Below are positions 30,876 through 41,315 of a stretch of 50,296 bases of DNA, piece after piece. A program made the position numbers and the translations under genes. The notes beneath the pieces are model-generated. The model worked only from the letters and a program-made list of their open reading frames with translations. It did no database searches and was not told the DNA's origin. The stretch comes from Anaerolineales bacterium (lineage in GTDB: Bacteria > Chloroflexota > Anaerolineae > Anaerolineales > DRMV01), in assembly GCA_026991215.1 (NCBI GenBank), contig JALXBY010000244.1:1-50296 (forward strand). Reading direction: 5' to 3'. Every line of letters starts with the position of its first letter. The stretch's first letter is position 1.

Positions 30876-32386
30876 GTACGCTGCACCCCCTGCCCGAACT
30901 GGCCGTTGAGGTGCGCCGGCTCCTGCCGGCCGACCTGCCCGTGCACCTGGTGGGCGGCGCGGTCCGGGATTGGCTCTTGCAGCGGCCTGTGGTCGATATG
31001 GACTTCGTGCTGCCCCATGGCGCCCTGGGCTGGGCCCGGCACGTGGCCCGGCACCTGCAGGCCGATGTCTTCCCCCTGGACCCGGAGCGGGACGTGGCCC
31101 GCGTCATCCTCCAGACCGCCCAGGGTCGGCGGGTGCTGGACTTCGCGGCCTACCGGGGCCCGACCTTAGAGGACGACCTCCGCCTGCGGGACTTCACCAT
31201 CAACGCCCTGGCCGTAGACCCCCTGCAGCCCCACCGCCTCATCGACCCCACCCACGGCCTGCAGGACCTCAAGGACCGCCGGTTGCGCCTGTGCTACCCC
31301 CAGGCCGCGCTGGACGACCCCGTGCGGGTGCTCCGGGCCGTTCGCTTCGCGCTGGAGTTGAACCTGACCATCCTGCCCGAAACCCGCAAGGCCCTGCGAC
31401 TGGCCGCGGCCCGGCTCACCCTGGTTTCCCCCGAACGTGTACGGGACGAACTCTTCCGGCTTTTGGGCCTCCGGGCCTTCCCTTCGGCCCTGCGGCTGCT
31501 ACAGCGGTTGAACGGGCTGGCGCCGGTGCTCCCCGAAGCCGAGGCCATGACCGAAGTGGCCCTGCCCCCCAGTTACGGCGAGGACCGGACCCTGTGGGAC
31601 CATACCCTGCATACGCTGGAACACCTGCAGGACCTGCTGGACGCGCTGCTGCCCCCCTACGACCCGGACAAGGTGGCCAACGTCTTTTTGGCCCAGGTCT
31701 CCTGGCGGCTGGGCCGTTACCGCCACCGGCTGGCCGACTACCTGCGGGAAGAGATGGCCGGCTTCCGCCCGCGGCTGGGCCTGCTCAAACTGGGGGTGCT
31801 GTATCACGACGTGGGCAAACAGCAGGTACCGGTCCTGCATCCCGACCCCGAAGCCCACGCCCGGGCCGGCCGGGTCATCATCGAGGAACGGGCCAGGGCC
31901 TTGCGCCTGGCCCGGGAAGAGGTCCGCTGGCTGGGCCGCTTCGTAGGGCAGCACATGTGGCCCCGGCGTTACCAGAAAGGGACGCTTCCGGAGCCGGTGG
32001 ACCTGTATCGCTTCTACCGTACGGCCGGCGAAGCAGGGGTGGCCCTTGGGCTGCTCCACCTGGCCGATTTCCGGGCCAAAGCCGGCCTCAAGGTCCCCCG
32101 TTCGGCCTGGAACCACCAGGTGGATGTGGTCCGCCGCATGTGGGAGGCCTGGTGGGAACACCGGGAGACGTGGGTGGACCCGGTGCCCCTGCTCCGGGGC
32201 CATGACCTGATGCAGGCCCTGGGCCTGAGCCCGGGCCCCCTCCTGGGCCGGATTCTCGAAGCCCTGAAAGAGGCCCAGGTCGCCGGCGAGGTGACCACCC
32301 GGGAACAGGCCCTGGACTGGGTCCGTGCCTGGCTGCAAACCCAGGGGCCGGATTACGGGAAGATATCCTCCAGCAACGGTTCGTAG
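30872..32386 (+). CDS. cca: tRNA nucleotidyltransferase / poly(A) polymerase family, mirror copy
   Basis: Identical to 17911-19425; TTG start overlapping the hpt stop, class II nucleotidyltransferase core and HD motif. Confidence 0.87.
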   Translation: MSTLHPLPELAVEVRRLLPADLPVHLVGGAVRDWLLQRPVVDMDFVLPHGALGWARHVARHLQADVFPLDPERDVARVILQTAQGRRVLDFAAYRGPTLEDDLRLRDFTINALAVDPLQPHRLIDPTHGLQDLKDRRLRLCYPQAALDDPVRVLRAVRFALELNLTILPETRKALRLAAARLTLVSPERVRDELFRLLGLRAFPSALRLLQRLNGLAPVLPEAEAMTEVALPPSYGEDRTLWDHTLHTLEHLQDLLDALLPPYDPDKVANVFLAQVSWRLGRYRHRLADYLREEMAGFRPRLGLLKLGVLYHDVGKQQVPVLHPDPEAHARAGRVIIEERARALRLAREEVRWLGRFVGQHMWPRRYQKGTLPEPVDLYRFYRTAGEAGVALGLLHLADFRAKAGLKVPRSAWNHQVDVVRRMWEAWWEHRETWVDPVPLLRGHDLMQALGLSPGPLLGRILEALKEAQVAGEVTTREQALDWVRAWLQTQGPDYGKISSSNGS

Positions 32387-32661
32387 GTGCAGCGGCAACC
32401 CAGGGGGTGGGAACAATCCGGGACCGGCAGTTCCGGCGCTTCTTCCTTGGGATACGTGCCCTCAACAAAACGGCAGGCTGCGCAGGCGTCATCGCTGACC
32501 ACCACCCGCACGTAGCGCACCGCGGGGTTGCTCCGCAGAATGCGCAACACGTCCTGGGGCTTCAGGTCCAGGTGGTAGCCGCAGTAGGGGCAGTCCCCCG
32601 TGGGGATGTGGATGGCTTTGCCGCAACGGGGGCAGGTGTACACTTCGGTCTTGACGTCCAT
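32353..32661 (-). CDS. Zinc-ribbon protein, mirror copy
   Basis: Identical to 17636-17944, with two CxxC pairs and a second C-terminal cysteine cluster. Confidence 0.74.
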   Translation of the reverse strand: MDVKTEVYTCPRCGKAIHIPTGDCPYCGYHLDLKPQDVLRILRSNPAVRYVRVVVSDDACAACRFVEGTYPKEEAPELPVPDCSHPLGCRCTYEPLLEDIFP

Positions 32662-32779
32662 GGGCATGCCTCCTGGAAAGGCTGATTCAAGTATACTTGC
32701 CCCGTGTTTCGGGGGCCGGTCCCCCTGACCTGTGTCCCGACCCCTTGCGCGTCCATCCCTGCCCTGTGGAGGTTGCGCC

Positions 32780-34282
32780 ATGCCCCTGGCTCTGCTTTCC
32801 TTCTGGGAAAAGGACCCCTGGCTCCCCCTGGCCCAGGGCCTGCACCGCCTGGGTTGGTCCCTGATAGCCTCAGAAGGCACGGCCCGCTGGCTGGCCGAAC
32901 ACGGCATCCCCGCCCGGACCATCACGGACCTCACCCAGGTGCCCCCCTTGCTGGAGGGCCGGGTGAAAACCCTGCACCCTAAGGTGTTCGCGGGCATCCT
33001 GGCCCGGGACCTGCCCCAGGACCAGGCCGACCTGGAGCGCCTGCAGGCCCCGCGCATCGACCTGGTGGCCGTCTCCCTGTACCCCTTCCAGGAGGTCATC
33101 CGCCAGCCGGAGGCTTCCCTGGAGACCGTGCTGGAACACATCGACATTGGCGGGGTCGCGCTGCTGCGGGCCGCGGCCAAGAACTTCCCCCACGTCACCG
33201 TGTTGGTGGACCCCCAGGATGCGGCCCCCGTGTTGCACGAACTCGAAACCCAGGGGGAAACCACCCTGGCCACCCGCCGCGGCCTGGCCTGGAAAGCCTT
33301 TGCCCGGAGCACCGCGTACGATGCGGCCATTGCCCACTACCTTTCGGAAGGCGCGTTCACCGCGCTGCCCCTTTACCGTCAGCGGGTGTTGCGCTATGGG
33401 GAAAACCCCCACCAGCAGGCCGAACTCTGGAGCCTGCAGCCCGAGGCAGGCATCCTGGGCGGCCGGGTGCTCAAGGAAGGCAAACCCCTTTCCTTCAACA
33501 ACCTGGTGGACCTGGACGCGGCCTGGCGCGCGGTGCAGCGGCTGCCCAAACCTGGCGTGGTCATCGTCAAACACGCCTCCCCGTGTGGGCTGGCCACCGG
33601 GAGCACCGTCGCGGAGGCCTTCCGCAAGGCCCTGGCCTCGGACCCGGTTTCTGCCTTCGGCAGCGTGATTGCGGTGAACACCACCCTGGACGAGGCCGCG
33701 GCCCAGGCCATGTGGACCCTGTTCATCGAGGTGCTGGCCGCGCCCGACTTCACCGAGGGCGCGCTGGAAATCCTGCAGCGGCGCAAGAACCTGCGGGTGC
33801 TGGCGTTGCCTGAGGCGCCGCCGGCCGAAGCCCGCTGGCGTTCGGTCCTTGGGGGGATGCTCCGCCAGGACGACGACCCCGGCGACCCCGAAGGAACCAC
33901 CTGGCAGGTGGTCACCCGCCGGGAGCCGACCGAGGCCGAATGGGAGGACCTGCGCTTTGCCTGGCTGGCGGTGCAGCCGGTACTTTCCAACGCGGTGGTC
34001 CTGGTCAAGAACCGGGCCACCGTGGGCATTGGCGGGGGCCAGCCCAACCGGGTGGACGCGGTGCGTCTGGCGGTCATGCGCGCGGGCGAACGGGCCCGGG
34101 GCGCGGTGCTGGCCTCGGATGCCTTCTTCCCCTTCCCGGACGGCGTGGAAGAGGCGGCCAAAGCCGGCGTCACCGCGGTGATTCAGCCCGGCGGCTCCAT
34201 TCGGGATAAAGAAGTCATCGCAGCCGCGGACCGCCTGGGCCTGGCCATGGTGTTCACCGGTGTGCGGCACTTCCGGCATTGA
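32780..34282 (+). CDS. purH: PurH, mirror copy
   Basis: Identical to 16015-17517: bifunctional AICAR formyltransferase / IMP cyclohydrolase with both domains complete. Confidence 0.92.
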   Translation: MPLALLSFWEKDPWLPLAQGLHRLGWSLIASEGTARWLAEHGIPARTITDLTQVPPLLEGRVKTLHPKVFAGILARDLPQDQADLERLQAPRIDLVAVSLYPFQEVIRQPEASLETVLEHIDIGGVALLRAAAKNFPHVTVLVDPQDAAPVLHELETQGETTLATRRGLAWKAFARSTAYDAAIAHYLSEGAFTALPLYRQRVLRYGENPHQQAELWSLQPEAGILGGRVLKEGKPLSFNNLVDLDAAWRAVQRLPKPGVVIVKHASPCGLATGSTVAEAFRKALASDPVSAFGSVIAVNTTLDEAAAQAMWTLFIEVLAAPDFTEGALEILQRRKNLRVLALPEAPPAEARWRSVLGGMLRQDDDPGDPEGTTWQVVTRREPTEAEWEDLRFAWLAVQPVLSNAVVLVKNRATVGIGGGQPNRVDAVRLAVMRAGERARGAVLASDAFFPFPDGVEEAAKAGVTAVIQPGGSIRDKEVIAAADRLGLAMVFTGVRHFRH

Positions 34283-34309
34283 TGGGCGCGCACTGCCTTC
34301 TGCGGCTGG

Positions 34310-34708
34310 CTATGCACGGGACCTGCGCGCCTCATCCCGAATGGCCTGCAGGTTCAAAATCTCCGCCACCTCGAAGCGGGGCGGAACCACACGCTGGCCG
34401 TCTGGGCCGACCACGGGCCGCATGCGGATGCAGGGCGGGAAGTAGCCCATGCGTCCGTGCAATTCCGCGATGAGCGCGACCGCGCTAAAGTTGAGCGCGG
34501 GCGGGTTGATGAGGAGGGGAAGGGTTTGCCACTCTTCAGGGGTCAATCCCGCAGCATCGGCCATGGCCGAGACTTGTGGTGCCAGGGGCTGCTGAGGGTC
34601 AATCTGGCTGTTGATGACTACCACCCGCTCGGGCTTCTGGCCTGTGAGTTTCTCGATTTGCGCCAGGTGTTCGTCGGTCAGGGGGTGGGCAAAGTTGAGG
34701 ATGAGCAT
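34310..34708 (-). CDS. csx15: Csx15-like protein, mirror copy
   Basis: Identical to 15589-15987; last gene of the mirrored III-D operon. Confidence 0.64.
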   Translation of the reverse strand: MLILNFAHPLTDEHLAQIEKLTGQKPERVVVINSQIDPQQPLAPQVSAMADAAGLTPEEWQTLPLLINPPALNFSAVALIAELHGRMGYFPPCIRMRPVVGPDGQRVVPPRFEVAEILNLQAIRDEARRSRA

Positions 34709-34711
34709 GGG

Positions 34712-35686
34712 TTAGCGCTCCCATGTAATGATTTCGCGTTCGAGCCAAAGCTCTGTTTGGGCCAGTTGTTCGATGGTCTCATTGCATCTGAGGGCTTCTT
34801 CCCATAATTCTTGGTAAGGTTGCACCAATTCCCATTGTGGGCCAATTTTATAGCCTTCAAGTGTCTCAACGATAAGGCCTTGTTTCCACATTGGAGCCAG
34901 ATAGGCCTCCCGCAGAACTTCCTCCGATGTGAGTCCATAGCTTAAGTTCCAGTACTTGTTCCTCAAGATGCTGTACAGATCGCCCAAAGATATAGGGCCT
35001 TTTTGCGCAAGCAAATCAATGATAGCGCGTGTCAAAGGGCTCAATGCCAAGGGCATAACCGGTAATTCCACCCAGTATCCGTCCTCCGCTGTAAAGCGCA
35101 CACATTTCTCAGCGTCCGGGTTTTCCGCCTGCACGTAATAAAGCCGCGCCACAGCACCGGAGAGGGTAGCAGCCAGTTCCAGGGCGAAGTTGATCACGTT
35201 GTTACCTCCCGTCAAGTTGACCCACATCTCTTTTCCTTGCCCGCCGACGCCGGCCAGCGCGGCCACGACCCAGATCACTCGCTCATAGGTGGTGCGGATA
35301 TCCCGGCGATCGACTTCGCACCAGAAGACGGTGCCTTCGGGACGACCGCCGCTGATGGCAGGCCATTCACGGCGCAATAACCGACGAAGCACCTCCTTCA
35401 TCGGCCCGCCAGACACCCGCGGGTCCTTTGCGATCCGTCCAAGTGGATTGTCCACATAGTCAAACGCTGGAACGGTTCCGCTGAGAATCTCCCGAGTCGT
35501 AAACAACACAACGGCCTGTATATCGCCCACCTTCTCGCCTGCTTCCCGTTGACGAACCTCCCCTGAGCGGGCGAAAAAGGCCCGGTCCTCCTCGTTCCAC
35601 CGCTGATAGCGGGAGGCCAGATAAGAGATAGGGCCAGTAATGGCACCTGGTGAGCGCCCCAGACCCATCAGGTGATAGACACCCAT
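34712..35686 (-). CDS. CARF-like protein with C-terminal winged helix, mirror copy
   Basis: Identical to 14611-15585, with the VNLTGGNNVINFAL ligand-loop motif. Confidence 0.64.
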   Translation of the reverse strand: MGVYHLMGLGRSPGAITGPISYLASRYQRWNEEDRAFFARSGEVRQREAGEKVGDIQAVVLFTTREILSGTVPAFDYVDNPLGRIAKDPRVSGGPMKEVLRRLLRREWPAISGGRPEGTVFWCEVDRRDIRTTYERVIWVVAALAGVGGQGKEMWVNLTGGNNVINFALELAATLSGAVARLYYVQAENPDAEKCVRFTAEDGYWVELPVMPLALSPLTRAIIDLLAQKGPISLGDLYSILRNKYWNLSYGLTSEEVLREAYLAPMWKQGLIVETLEGYKIGPQWELVQPYQELWEEALRCNETIEQLAQTELWLEREIITWER

Positions 35687-35688
35687 AG

Positions 35689-36705
35689 TTACCTCCGTGC
35701 TTTTAAGAATCGCTCAATCGCTCGCCGGGCAGCTTCCAATTGGCCCGACGTTTTGGCAGTCGTGGTCAGAATCAATTGCAAGGGGAAGTCGGTGCCTAAG
35801 GGCTCAAAGATTCGGATACGATTTGGAGGCTCGGTTTTGATCTTGCCTTCACCGCTTCGCCACTCTCCGCTTTGAATTTCCGTGATAAAGGGAAAACGCC
35901 CACACAGTTGCCAGGCAAATTTCTCCAGTCGGTCCTTGTAATGATGCGGAGCAATATGGACTTTGCATTCCTCCTGGCGGGCCGGTGGCAACCCCTCAAC
36001 GCTTTCAAGAATCTGGCTAATGAGCCGCCCCAGTTCGGTGACCTCGCCCTGGGAAGTAAGTAGGCCGTTTTCACGGAGCAAGCGACGAATGTCGCGTGGC
36101 ACTTCGCCCTGCTCCGTTAAGGCAAGGCGGATATCTTCAAGAAAAGGAAAGAGTCCGATAACAGGAAGAGTAACCAAACGCGGGCGGTCAGTTGGCTCGG
36201 CGTTCAAGGTAGGATGCAGTTTTCGGGTCAATTCCTCAGGTAAATGCTTCCACTTGCGCAGTTCATGGATTTCACCTTCTTCTTCCAACCAGGGTGGAAC
36301 CCAAATATGGAAAAGTCGCTCGGCGCCGAAAAATTGCACGGCCAGCGCGAGAAGCGCAGACATCGCTTTACGCCCGCCTGCAATGGATACATACACACGA
36401 TGGCCTGCATCTCGTAGGGTCTTGAGGTATTGGCTGGCCAGTTGGAGAAATTCGGCCGCAGCCTGTGTGCTGTCGATATCGGTGTACACGCCGATCTGAA
36501 TAGGTGAAATCCACACAATTCCATCGTGGGCAGGAAGGTGTTGGGCGAGCAAAGAAAAGCTATCCCGCACATCGGAATCTTCGGTCAAGAATAGCGAGAT
36601 GCCATCAATGTGAACGCCTTCTTCCCGCAACAAATCTACGGCTTCTGTAATTACGGCAGGTGCGGTACCCAGGGTGGCCAGAAGGATGTTTTTGACTTTG
36701 GTCAT
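35689..36705 (-). CDS. CARF protein with unknown C-terminal domain, mirror copy
   Basis: Identical to 13592-14608, with the CARF motif SIAGGRKAM and an unassigned 95-residue tail. Confidence 0.74.
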   Translation of the reverse strand: MTKVKNILLATLGTAPAVITEAVDLLREEGVHIDGISLFLTEDSDVRDSFSLLAQHLPAHDGIVWISPIQIGVYTDIDSTQAAAEFLQLASQYLKTLRDAGHRVYVSIAGGRKAMSALLALAVQFFGAERLFHIWVPPWLEEEGEIHELRKWKHLPEELTRKLHPTLNAEPTDRPRLVTLPVIGLFPFLEDIRLALTEQGEVPRDIRRLLRENGLLTSQGEVTELGRLISQILESVEGLPPARQEECKVHIAPHHYKDRLEKFAWQLCGRFPFITEIQSGEWRSGEGKIKTEPPNRIRIFEPLGTDFPLQLILTTTAKTSGQLEAARRAIERFLKARR

Positions 36706-37421
36706 GAATGCACCTCCCCGTGAGCCACGCGTGCAGGATCAATTACTTTCATTTCAGGTAAAGGCAAAGATCTGTTTTTCATATCTTTCTTAACTTTTTC
36801 CCAATTATTATCATAAGTCACCAACCATGCGTCATGTTCGAGTCCTGTTGCTATAATGAGGCTATCCGTAATGGTGTTTCTGCCCAGGGTATCCCTATAG
36901 TGCTGAACTATAAGCTCTGCATAATATTGGGCGCGTTCTGAGACGGGGATAATTTGAGCGTCGAACGTCTCACAAATATGTTTTAGCGTAGATATTTCCT
37001 GTTCCACTTGACTGCGGCGTATATCCGGAGACATTAGGATAAGAGAATTGCCTGTGTATTCAACAACTGAAATCAGCTGTTTATTTTCGTCCGAAATAGA
37101 CCATCTTCGACCTTTTCGAAGAGTATCTACAAAAAACTGGTTTGGAAGAGGTTGTTGATATTCGCTTAATTCATGCAAAAGCACCTCCTGCATTCCTGCA
37201 GGAACCTCACCTTCCTCTAATTTCCGAATCCATAAAGGCACCAAGTTAGGAGATTCTTCCTTGATCTTCCATTTCACTGGTGCCCACATTTCTAAAACAG
37301 ATATCTGTGAGATAAGAATTTCCCCCAAATCCGCGGCTACTGTTAAAGCATCATGCACCTCTTGATCATCATAGCGAATATAATTGATGAGTACGTTTGT
37401 ATCGAAAACAAATCGTGGCAT
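36702..37421 (-). CDS. PIN domain protein, mirror copy
   Basis: Identical to 12876-13595; AT-rich gene with acidic residues D7, E44, D186 and D204. Confidence 0.79.
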   Translation of the reverse strand: MPRFVFDTNVLINYIRYDDQEVHDALTVAADLGEILISQISVLEMWAPVKWKIKEESPNLVPLWIRKLEEGEVPAGMQEVLLHELSEYQQPLPNQFFVDTLRKGRRWSISDENKQLISVVEYTGNSLILMSPDIRRSQVEQEISTLKHICETFDAQIIPVSERAQYYAELIVQHYRDTLGRNTITDSLIIATGLEHDAWLVTYDNNWEKVKKDMKNRSLPLPEMKVIDPARVAHGEVHS

Positions 37422-37424
37422 TCC

Positions 37425-37760
37425 TCATCGCCTCCGCCCCTGTTTACCCTGAACAACCAGGCTCCAGGCCACATAACCGAACAGGCGCTGTTGTTCGGTA
37501 CGAGGCAAAGAGGCAACGCGCCGGGCATAGCGCTGCATGGTTTGCGCAATCAAGCGGTGGGCCCGCTGTATGGCCGGCCGCATTGTGGGGTCTTTGGATA
37601 AACGTTGTGCGTAATGGATGGCTCGTTGAAGCGCATCGCGATATTGGGCTTGATAGGCCTGAAGAATCTGCACCCACTTCATCCACTCGTTGCGCGTGAC
37701 CCCCGGCAGGCCATCGGCGATTTGTTCCGCCAGGGTCACCAGTTCATCCTCGCGGCTCAT
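37425..37760 (-). CDS. Small helical protein (111 aa), mirror copy
   Basis: Identical to 12537-12872. Confidence 0.6.
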   Translation of the reverse strand: MSREDELVTLAEQIADGLPGVTRNEWMKWVQILQAYQAQYRDALQRAIHYAQRLSKDPTMRPAIQRAHRLIAQTMQRYARRVASLPRTEQQRLFGYVAWSLVVQGKQGRRR

Positions 37761-38767
37761 CAGTACACCTCCCGCGGGCAGGCTTCATCCGTCTGGGGTT
37801 GGGCTTCGGCACGGAATTGGTGCCAGGCCTCTTCGTCCAACAATGCCTCGGATTGGAGCCACTGGAGGAGCAAGTTTTTCACCCCCCCTGGAGCAGATTG
37901 AAGGAACCGCTGCCAAAGATCATCTGCGTCCGTAGACGGGGATGTTTGAATGAATACACCACGGGGATGAAAGCGGACGCTTCCTAAACACCGCGGCTTG
38001 GCCCCGCCCAATTTGAGGGGGAAGGCGTAAACAATCGTGTTGGGCTTGCTGGAATGGAGGCCCAAGCCCAGCGCCCTCATCAGTGCGCCCATTTCTGCAC
38101 CACTCAGGTTTTCAAAGTACAGGGTGGTACGGAAACGGCTTCCTTTGGGGACAACTTCCAGAAAACGGGTGTTCTTGCGAGGGTGCAGGTCTTGCTTCTG
38201 GAAAGCCTTGGTTTGATAAAACTTACGCGCCTTACGGACTTGGCGCGGGGGCCACAGGTCAGCGATTTTGATGGTCTCGGTGCGCACCTCGCCTACCGGG
38301 ACCGCGTCGGAGAAATGCACCCGGCCGCGGTAGCCCGTTGTGCCAAAAACGCGGCAGGCCGGGCAGAGTCGGGCCTTCTCCTCTTTCCCTTTGCGAACCA
38401 GACCGCATGCCATATGAGCAGTAGAAAGGGGCCGCTCCCGACGGTTTCGTTGAGAAACGCACGAGTTTGTGATGGCCTCAAACACTGCCCGCACCGCGCC
38501 CTTGATACTGGTCGCGGGTATCACCAACTGCCCATCCCGGCGGGCAAAGGCATAGCGGGCCTGTTCGCGGCCATCGGGCAACCGCACCAAGTCCAGGTTC
38601 CCGCTTCCCACATAAAGGTAGTCCGAGAGCACCTCAATCTCCCAAACCAAACGGCCTGTCCAGCCCTCAAATTTTTCGTGGAACACCGGCCGGGTTTTCT
38701 GCGGAGACTCGTCCAGCAAGACCCAGAAGAAGGGCTTGGGTTCAGGTTCAGAACGCCGTGCCATCAT
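37760..38767 (-). CDS. RAMP Cas7/Csm3-like protein (335 aa), mirror copy
   Basis: Identical to 11530-12537, with IPATSIKG and CPACRVFG motifs. Confidence 0.82.
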   Translation of the reverse strand: MMARRSEPEPKPFFWVLLDESPQKTRPVFHEKFEGWTGRLVWEIEVLSDYLYVGSGNLDLVRLPDGREQARYAFARRDGQLVIPATSIKGAVRAVFEAITNSCVSQRNRRERPLSTAHMACGLVRKGKEEKARLCPACRVFGTTGYRGRVHFSDAVPVGEVRTETIKIADLWPPRQVRKARKFYQTKAFQKQDLHPRKNTRFLEVVPKGSRFRTTLYFENLSGAEMGALMRALGLGLHSSKPNTIVYAFPLKLGGAKPRCLGSVRFHPRGVFIQTSPSTDADDLWQRFLQSAPGGVKNLLLQWLQSEALLDEEAWHQFRAEAQPQTDEACPREVY

Positions 38768-39207
38768 GCTTCCTCCTCAAGGAATTCACACAAACTCACA
38801 AAGGTGGGCACACCATTGCGACGGTAGAGCCGGATCCGAATCTTGCCTGTTGACTTTCCTGTGGGATACTGGGCGAATTGAGGCAAAACCCGGGCTTCTC
38901 GCAAGTCCTGCAGATAAAGCGTCTGTTCCTCTACCGTCCATTCGCCGGGCAGCACTTTGTGGTTGGGCAAGGCCTTTGTGGTGAGCAAGAGGGCCTCGTA
39001 CTGCTCATTACCCAACGCGCGCCAACACAATTCGCCTTGGGTATTGAAAACCGCCCCCTGCTCTTTCCAGTCTGCAGGGTAGCCTTCTCCCACAGTGAGA
39101 CGGGCAGCGTCGGCGACCCAATGCCAGACAGCCTCGCCCAGATGGGTTTGGGCAAGGCGTTGCAGCTCTTCGCTGGTGCCTGTCAGGTAGTAGACGAATC
39201 CCTGCAT
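38764..39207 (-). CDS. csx19: Csx19-like protein, mirror copy
   Basis: Identical to 11090-11533. Confidence 0.64.
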   Translation of the reverse strand: MQGFVYYLTGTSEELQRLAQTHLGEAVWHWVADAARLTVGEGYPADWKEQGAVFNTQGELCWRALGNEQYEALLLTTKALPNHKVLPGEWTVEEQTLYLQDLREARVLPQFAQYPTGKSTGKIRIRLYRRNGVPTFVSLCEFLEEEA

Positions 39208-39218
39208 GGCTCCAACCC

Positions 39219-40100
39219 TCACAGTGCCTGGATGGCAAGCCGGGCTAATTCATTCCAGCCCTGCGTGCCGTATACCCGCCGCGTGTACACGCCCAACGGT
39301 TCTTCACGGGTGAATTCAGGGCCGTTTTGCAGGTCCAAATCGGCCGGTGGGAACAAACCATAGGCCTGCGCCGTTGCGTTGTCCACAAAAGCCCTCAGGC
39401 CCCGGAGGCGCTCGGGGTGATAGTTCACAACAACTTCGTCCACCCAGGCCTCGCGCACCTCCACTTCTACCTCACCGAATCCCCGGTTTTTGCCAAAGCC
39501 CACTTTCACCAGGCCTTGATTCATAGCGGCCAGGGCCGTAGCCACCAGTCCCAACTGCCAGATTTCAAAGTTCTCCAGCACCAGGTGCCCTTCAAACGTC
39601 CCCGAGACGGCTACTTCCATTTCAAAAGGCCCATGGGCCACCGCGTGGGTCAGCCGCGAGATGGCCACACCGTAGCGGATTTCGGTGCGCACTTCTTCCA
39701 CGGGGAAGAAATCGGTGAAGGAAAGCCGGCCCCGCAGCCGGGTATGGCCGAAGATGCGGCAGGCACCGCAGGATTGGCGGTACACCGATGCTGTATCCGT
39801 CTCATTCTGCAAGCGTCGGGCACAACTCTCCGCTTCATCGGGGAATGTTGGACAGGCCCAACGCCAACTGTCTCGGGCATCAAAGGTGCGCAGGGCCTTC
39901 TCCACAAATCCCCGCACAACCCCTTTGAGGGATGAACCGGGAATGTAGACTGTTTCGCCTCGGTCAGGGTGAAACGTGCGCACGAATTGCATATCCGGCA
40001 ATGCGGGGTTGGCGGAGATACCGCCGGCCTTAATCAGCAAGGGGCCTTTAGGACGAATGCGCACGGTCAAGTGCAGGGCGTTGTATCGGGTCTTATGCAT
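39219..40100 (-). CDS. RAMP Cas7/Csm3-like protein (293 aa), mirror copy
   Basis: Identical to 10197-11078, with IPGSSLKG and CGACRIFG motifs. Confidence 0.86.
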   Translation of the reverse strand: MHKTRYNALHLTVRIRPKGPLLIKAGGISANPALPDMQFVRTFHPDRGETVYIPGSSLKGVVRGFVEKALRTFDARDSWRWACPTFPDEAESCARRLQNETDTASVYRQSCGACRIFGHTRLRGRLSFTDFFPVEEVRTEIRYGVAISRLTHAVAHGPFEMEVAVSGTFEGHLVLENFEIWQLGLVATALAAMNQGLVKVGFGKNRGFGEVEVEVREAWVDEVVVNYHPERLRGLRAFVDNATAQAYGLFPPADLDLQNGPEFTREEPLGVYTRRVYGTQGWNELARLAIQAL

Positions 40101-40103
40101 GGG

Positions 40104-40901
40104 TCATCCCTCCCCTTGGTTCAGTTGCTGGCTCAGGTAGTCGCGGAAGGCCTGAAGGTATTTCTCCGGGCTGTCCTGGGCCGGTTGGCCGCCTGTCAGG
40201 TAGTTCACCAAATTGGTTTGGTCAATTCGCTCCAGGCGCAGGTCCTTCAGTTTTCCCCAGCCGGGGCCGCGAGTCACTTTGCCGCCCAAGGGCAACTGGC
40301 CTTCTTGCCAGAACCGCAAAACCGAAAGGAGAAGGCCCAACTCCCAATCGTCCAGGTTTTCGGTCAGAATCTCAATGCCGAACCTGGCCCCTGGCACAAC
40401 CACCTCAAAGTCGTACTTGATGCCCTGGCGGGCCGCGCCCAGGTCCCGGTCAATGCCCACGCCATCGCGTATCTGGGTGACCACAGGCAGGTCTTCGGAG
40501 TTCTCCAGGTAGGCATCCTTAAAGGACACCCGGCTGGCCAGCCAGGGGGAACCAAAGATGCGGCACGCGGTGCAGGCTTCATCCCAAACCAGATGCTCAG
40601 TTGCTTCATCCTGCAGCCAGATGCGGGCCTGGTTCCGATCCACACACGGGTCTGCGAAGGGGTCACAGGCCCATAGACCAATTTCCTCCCCGTTGGGAAG
40701 GCTGCGCAAAATGCGCTCGGTCAGCGCCCGTACCGTGCCCTTGATGGACGAGCCGGGGATGAACGGAAGACCATCCGGCCCTTTCATAACGGGTAGGTCC
40801 GTGCCCACGGGCTCCAGCGAAATGCGGCTACCCACGGAAAGGGCAGTTTGCATTTCCAAAGTGGCCCGCAGCACCACACGGTTGTTAAAGGTGTCAAACA
40901 T
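40104..40901 (-). CDS. RAMP Cas7/Csm3-like protein (265 aa), mirror copy
   Basis: Identical to 9396-10193, with IPGSSIKG and CTACRIFG motifs. Confidence 0.86.
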   Translation of the reverse strand: MFDTFNNRVVLRATLEMQTALSVGSRISLEPVGTDLPVMKGPDGLPFIPGSSIKGTVRALTERILRSLPNGEEIGLWACDPFADPCVDRNQARIWLQDEATEHLVWDEACTACRIFGSPWLASRVSFKDAYLENSEDLPVVTQIRDGVGIDRDLGAARQGIKYDFEVVVPGARFGIEILTENLDDWELGLLLSVLRFWQEGQLPLGGKVTRGPGWGKLKDLRLERIDQTNLVNYLTGGQPAQDSPEKYLQAFRDYLSQQLNQGEG

Positions 40902-40904
40902 GGC

Positions 40905-41315
40905 TTATCCCTCCTGGCTTTTCACATCCCAGAGATGCCAGCGCACCGCGTGGCCCAAAACGCGGGTGACCATTTCCAGGTGAATTGTCTTAGGGTCATC
41001 ATGGGTTTGTTTTGCAATCTCATTGGCAGTGTCCGTTAAGTTCTCCATCTCATCAATCAGATACTCTGCCCAATCTCGGGGAATGTTATCTGTAGTGCGT
41101 GCAGCCTGGTATCGGACAAACAAGGCCAAAGCCTTCCATGAGTCGGTGCTCTTGGCGACTTCCAGGATGTTGCGCAGTTGGCGCACCTTACCGTCTTTCC
41201 GCTGTTTTTCGTTTAAGGACTCCCATAATGCCTTCGCCACTTCGCGGGCCTGTTGCACCAACTCGTCCTCTTTCGTCGCGAGTGCCTGACGGGTTCTCGA
41301 ATTTAACTTCTTCAT
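40905..41315 (-). CDS. Csm2/Cas11-like small subunit, mirror copy
   Basis: Identical to 8982-9392. Confidence 0.64.
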   Translation of the reverse strand: MKKLNSRTRQALATKEDELVQQAREVAKALWESLNEKQRKDGKVRQLRNILEVAKSTDSWKALALFVRYQAARTTDNIPRDWAEYLIDEMENLTDTANEIAKQTHDDPKTIHLEMVTRVLGHAVRWHLWDVKSQEG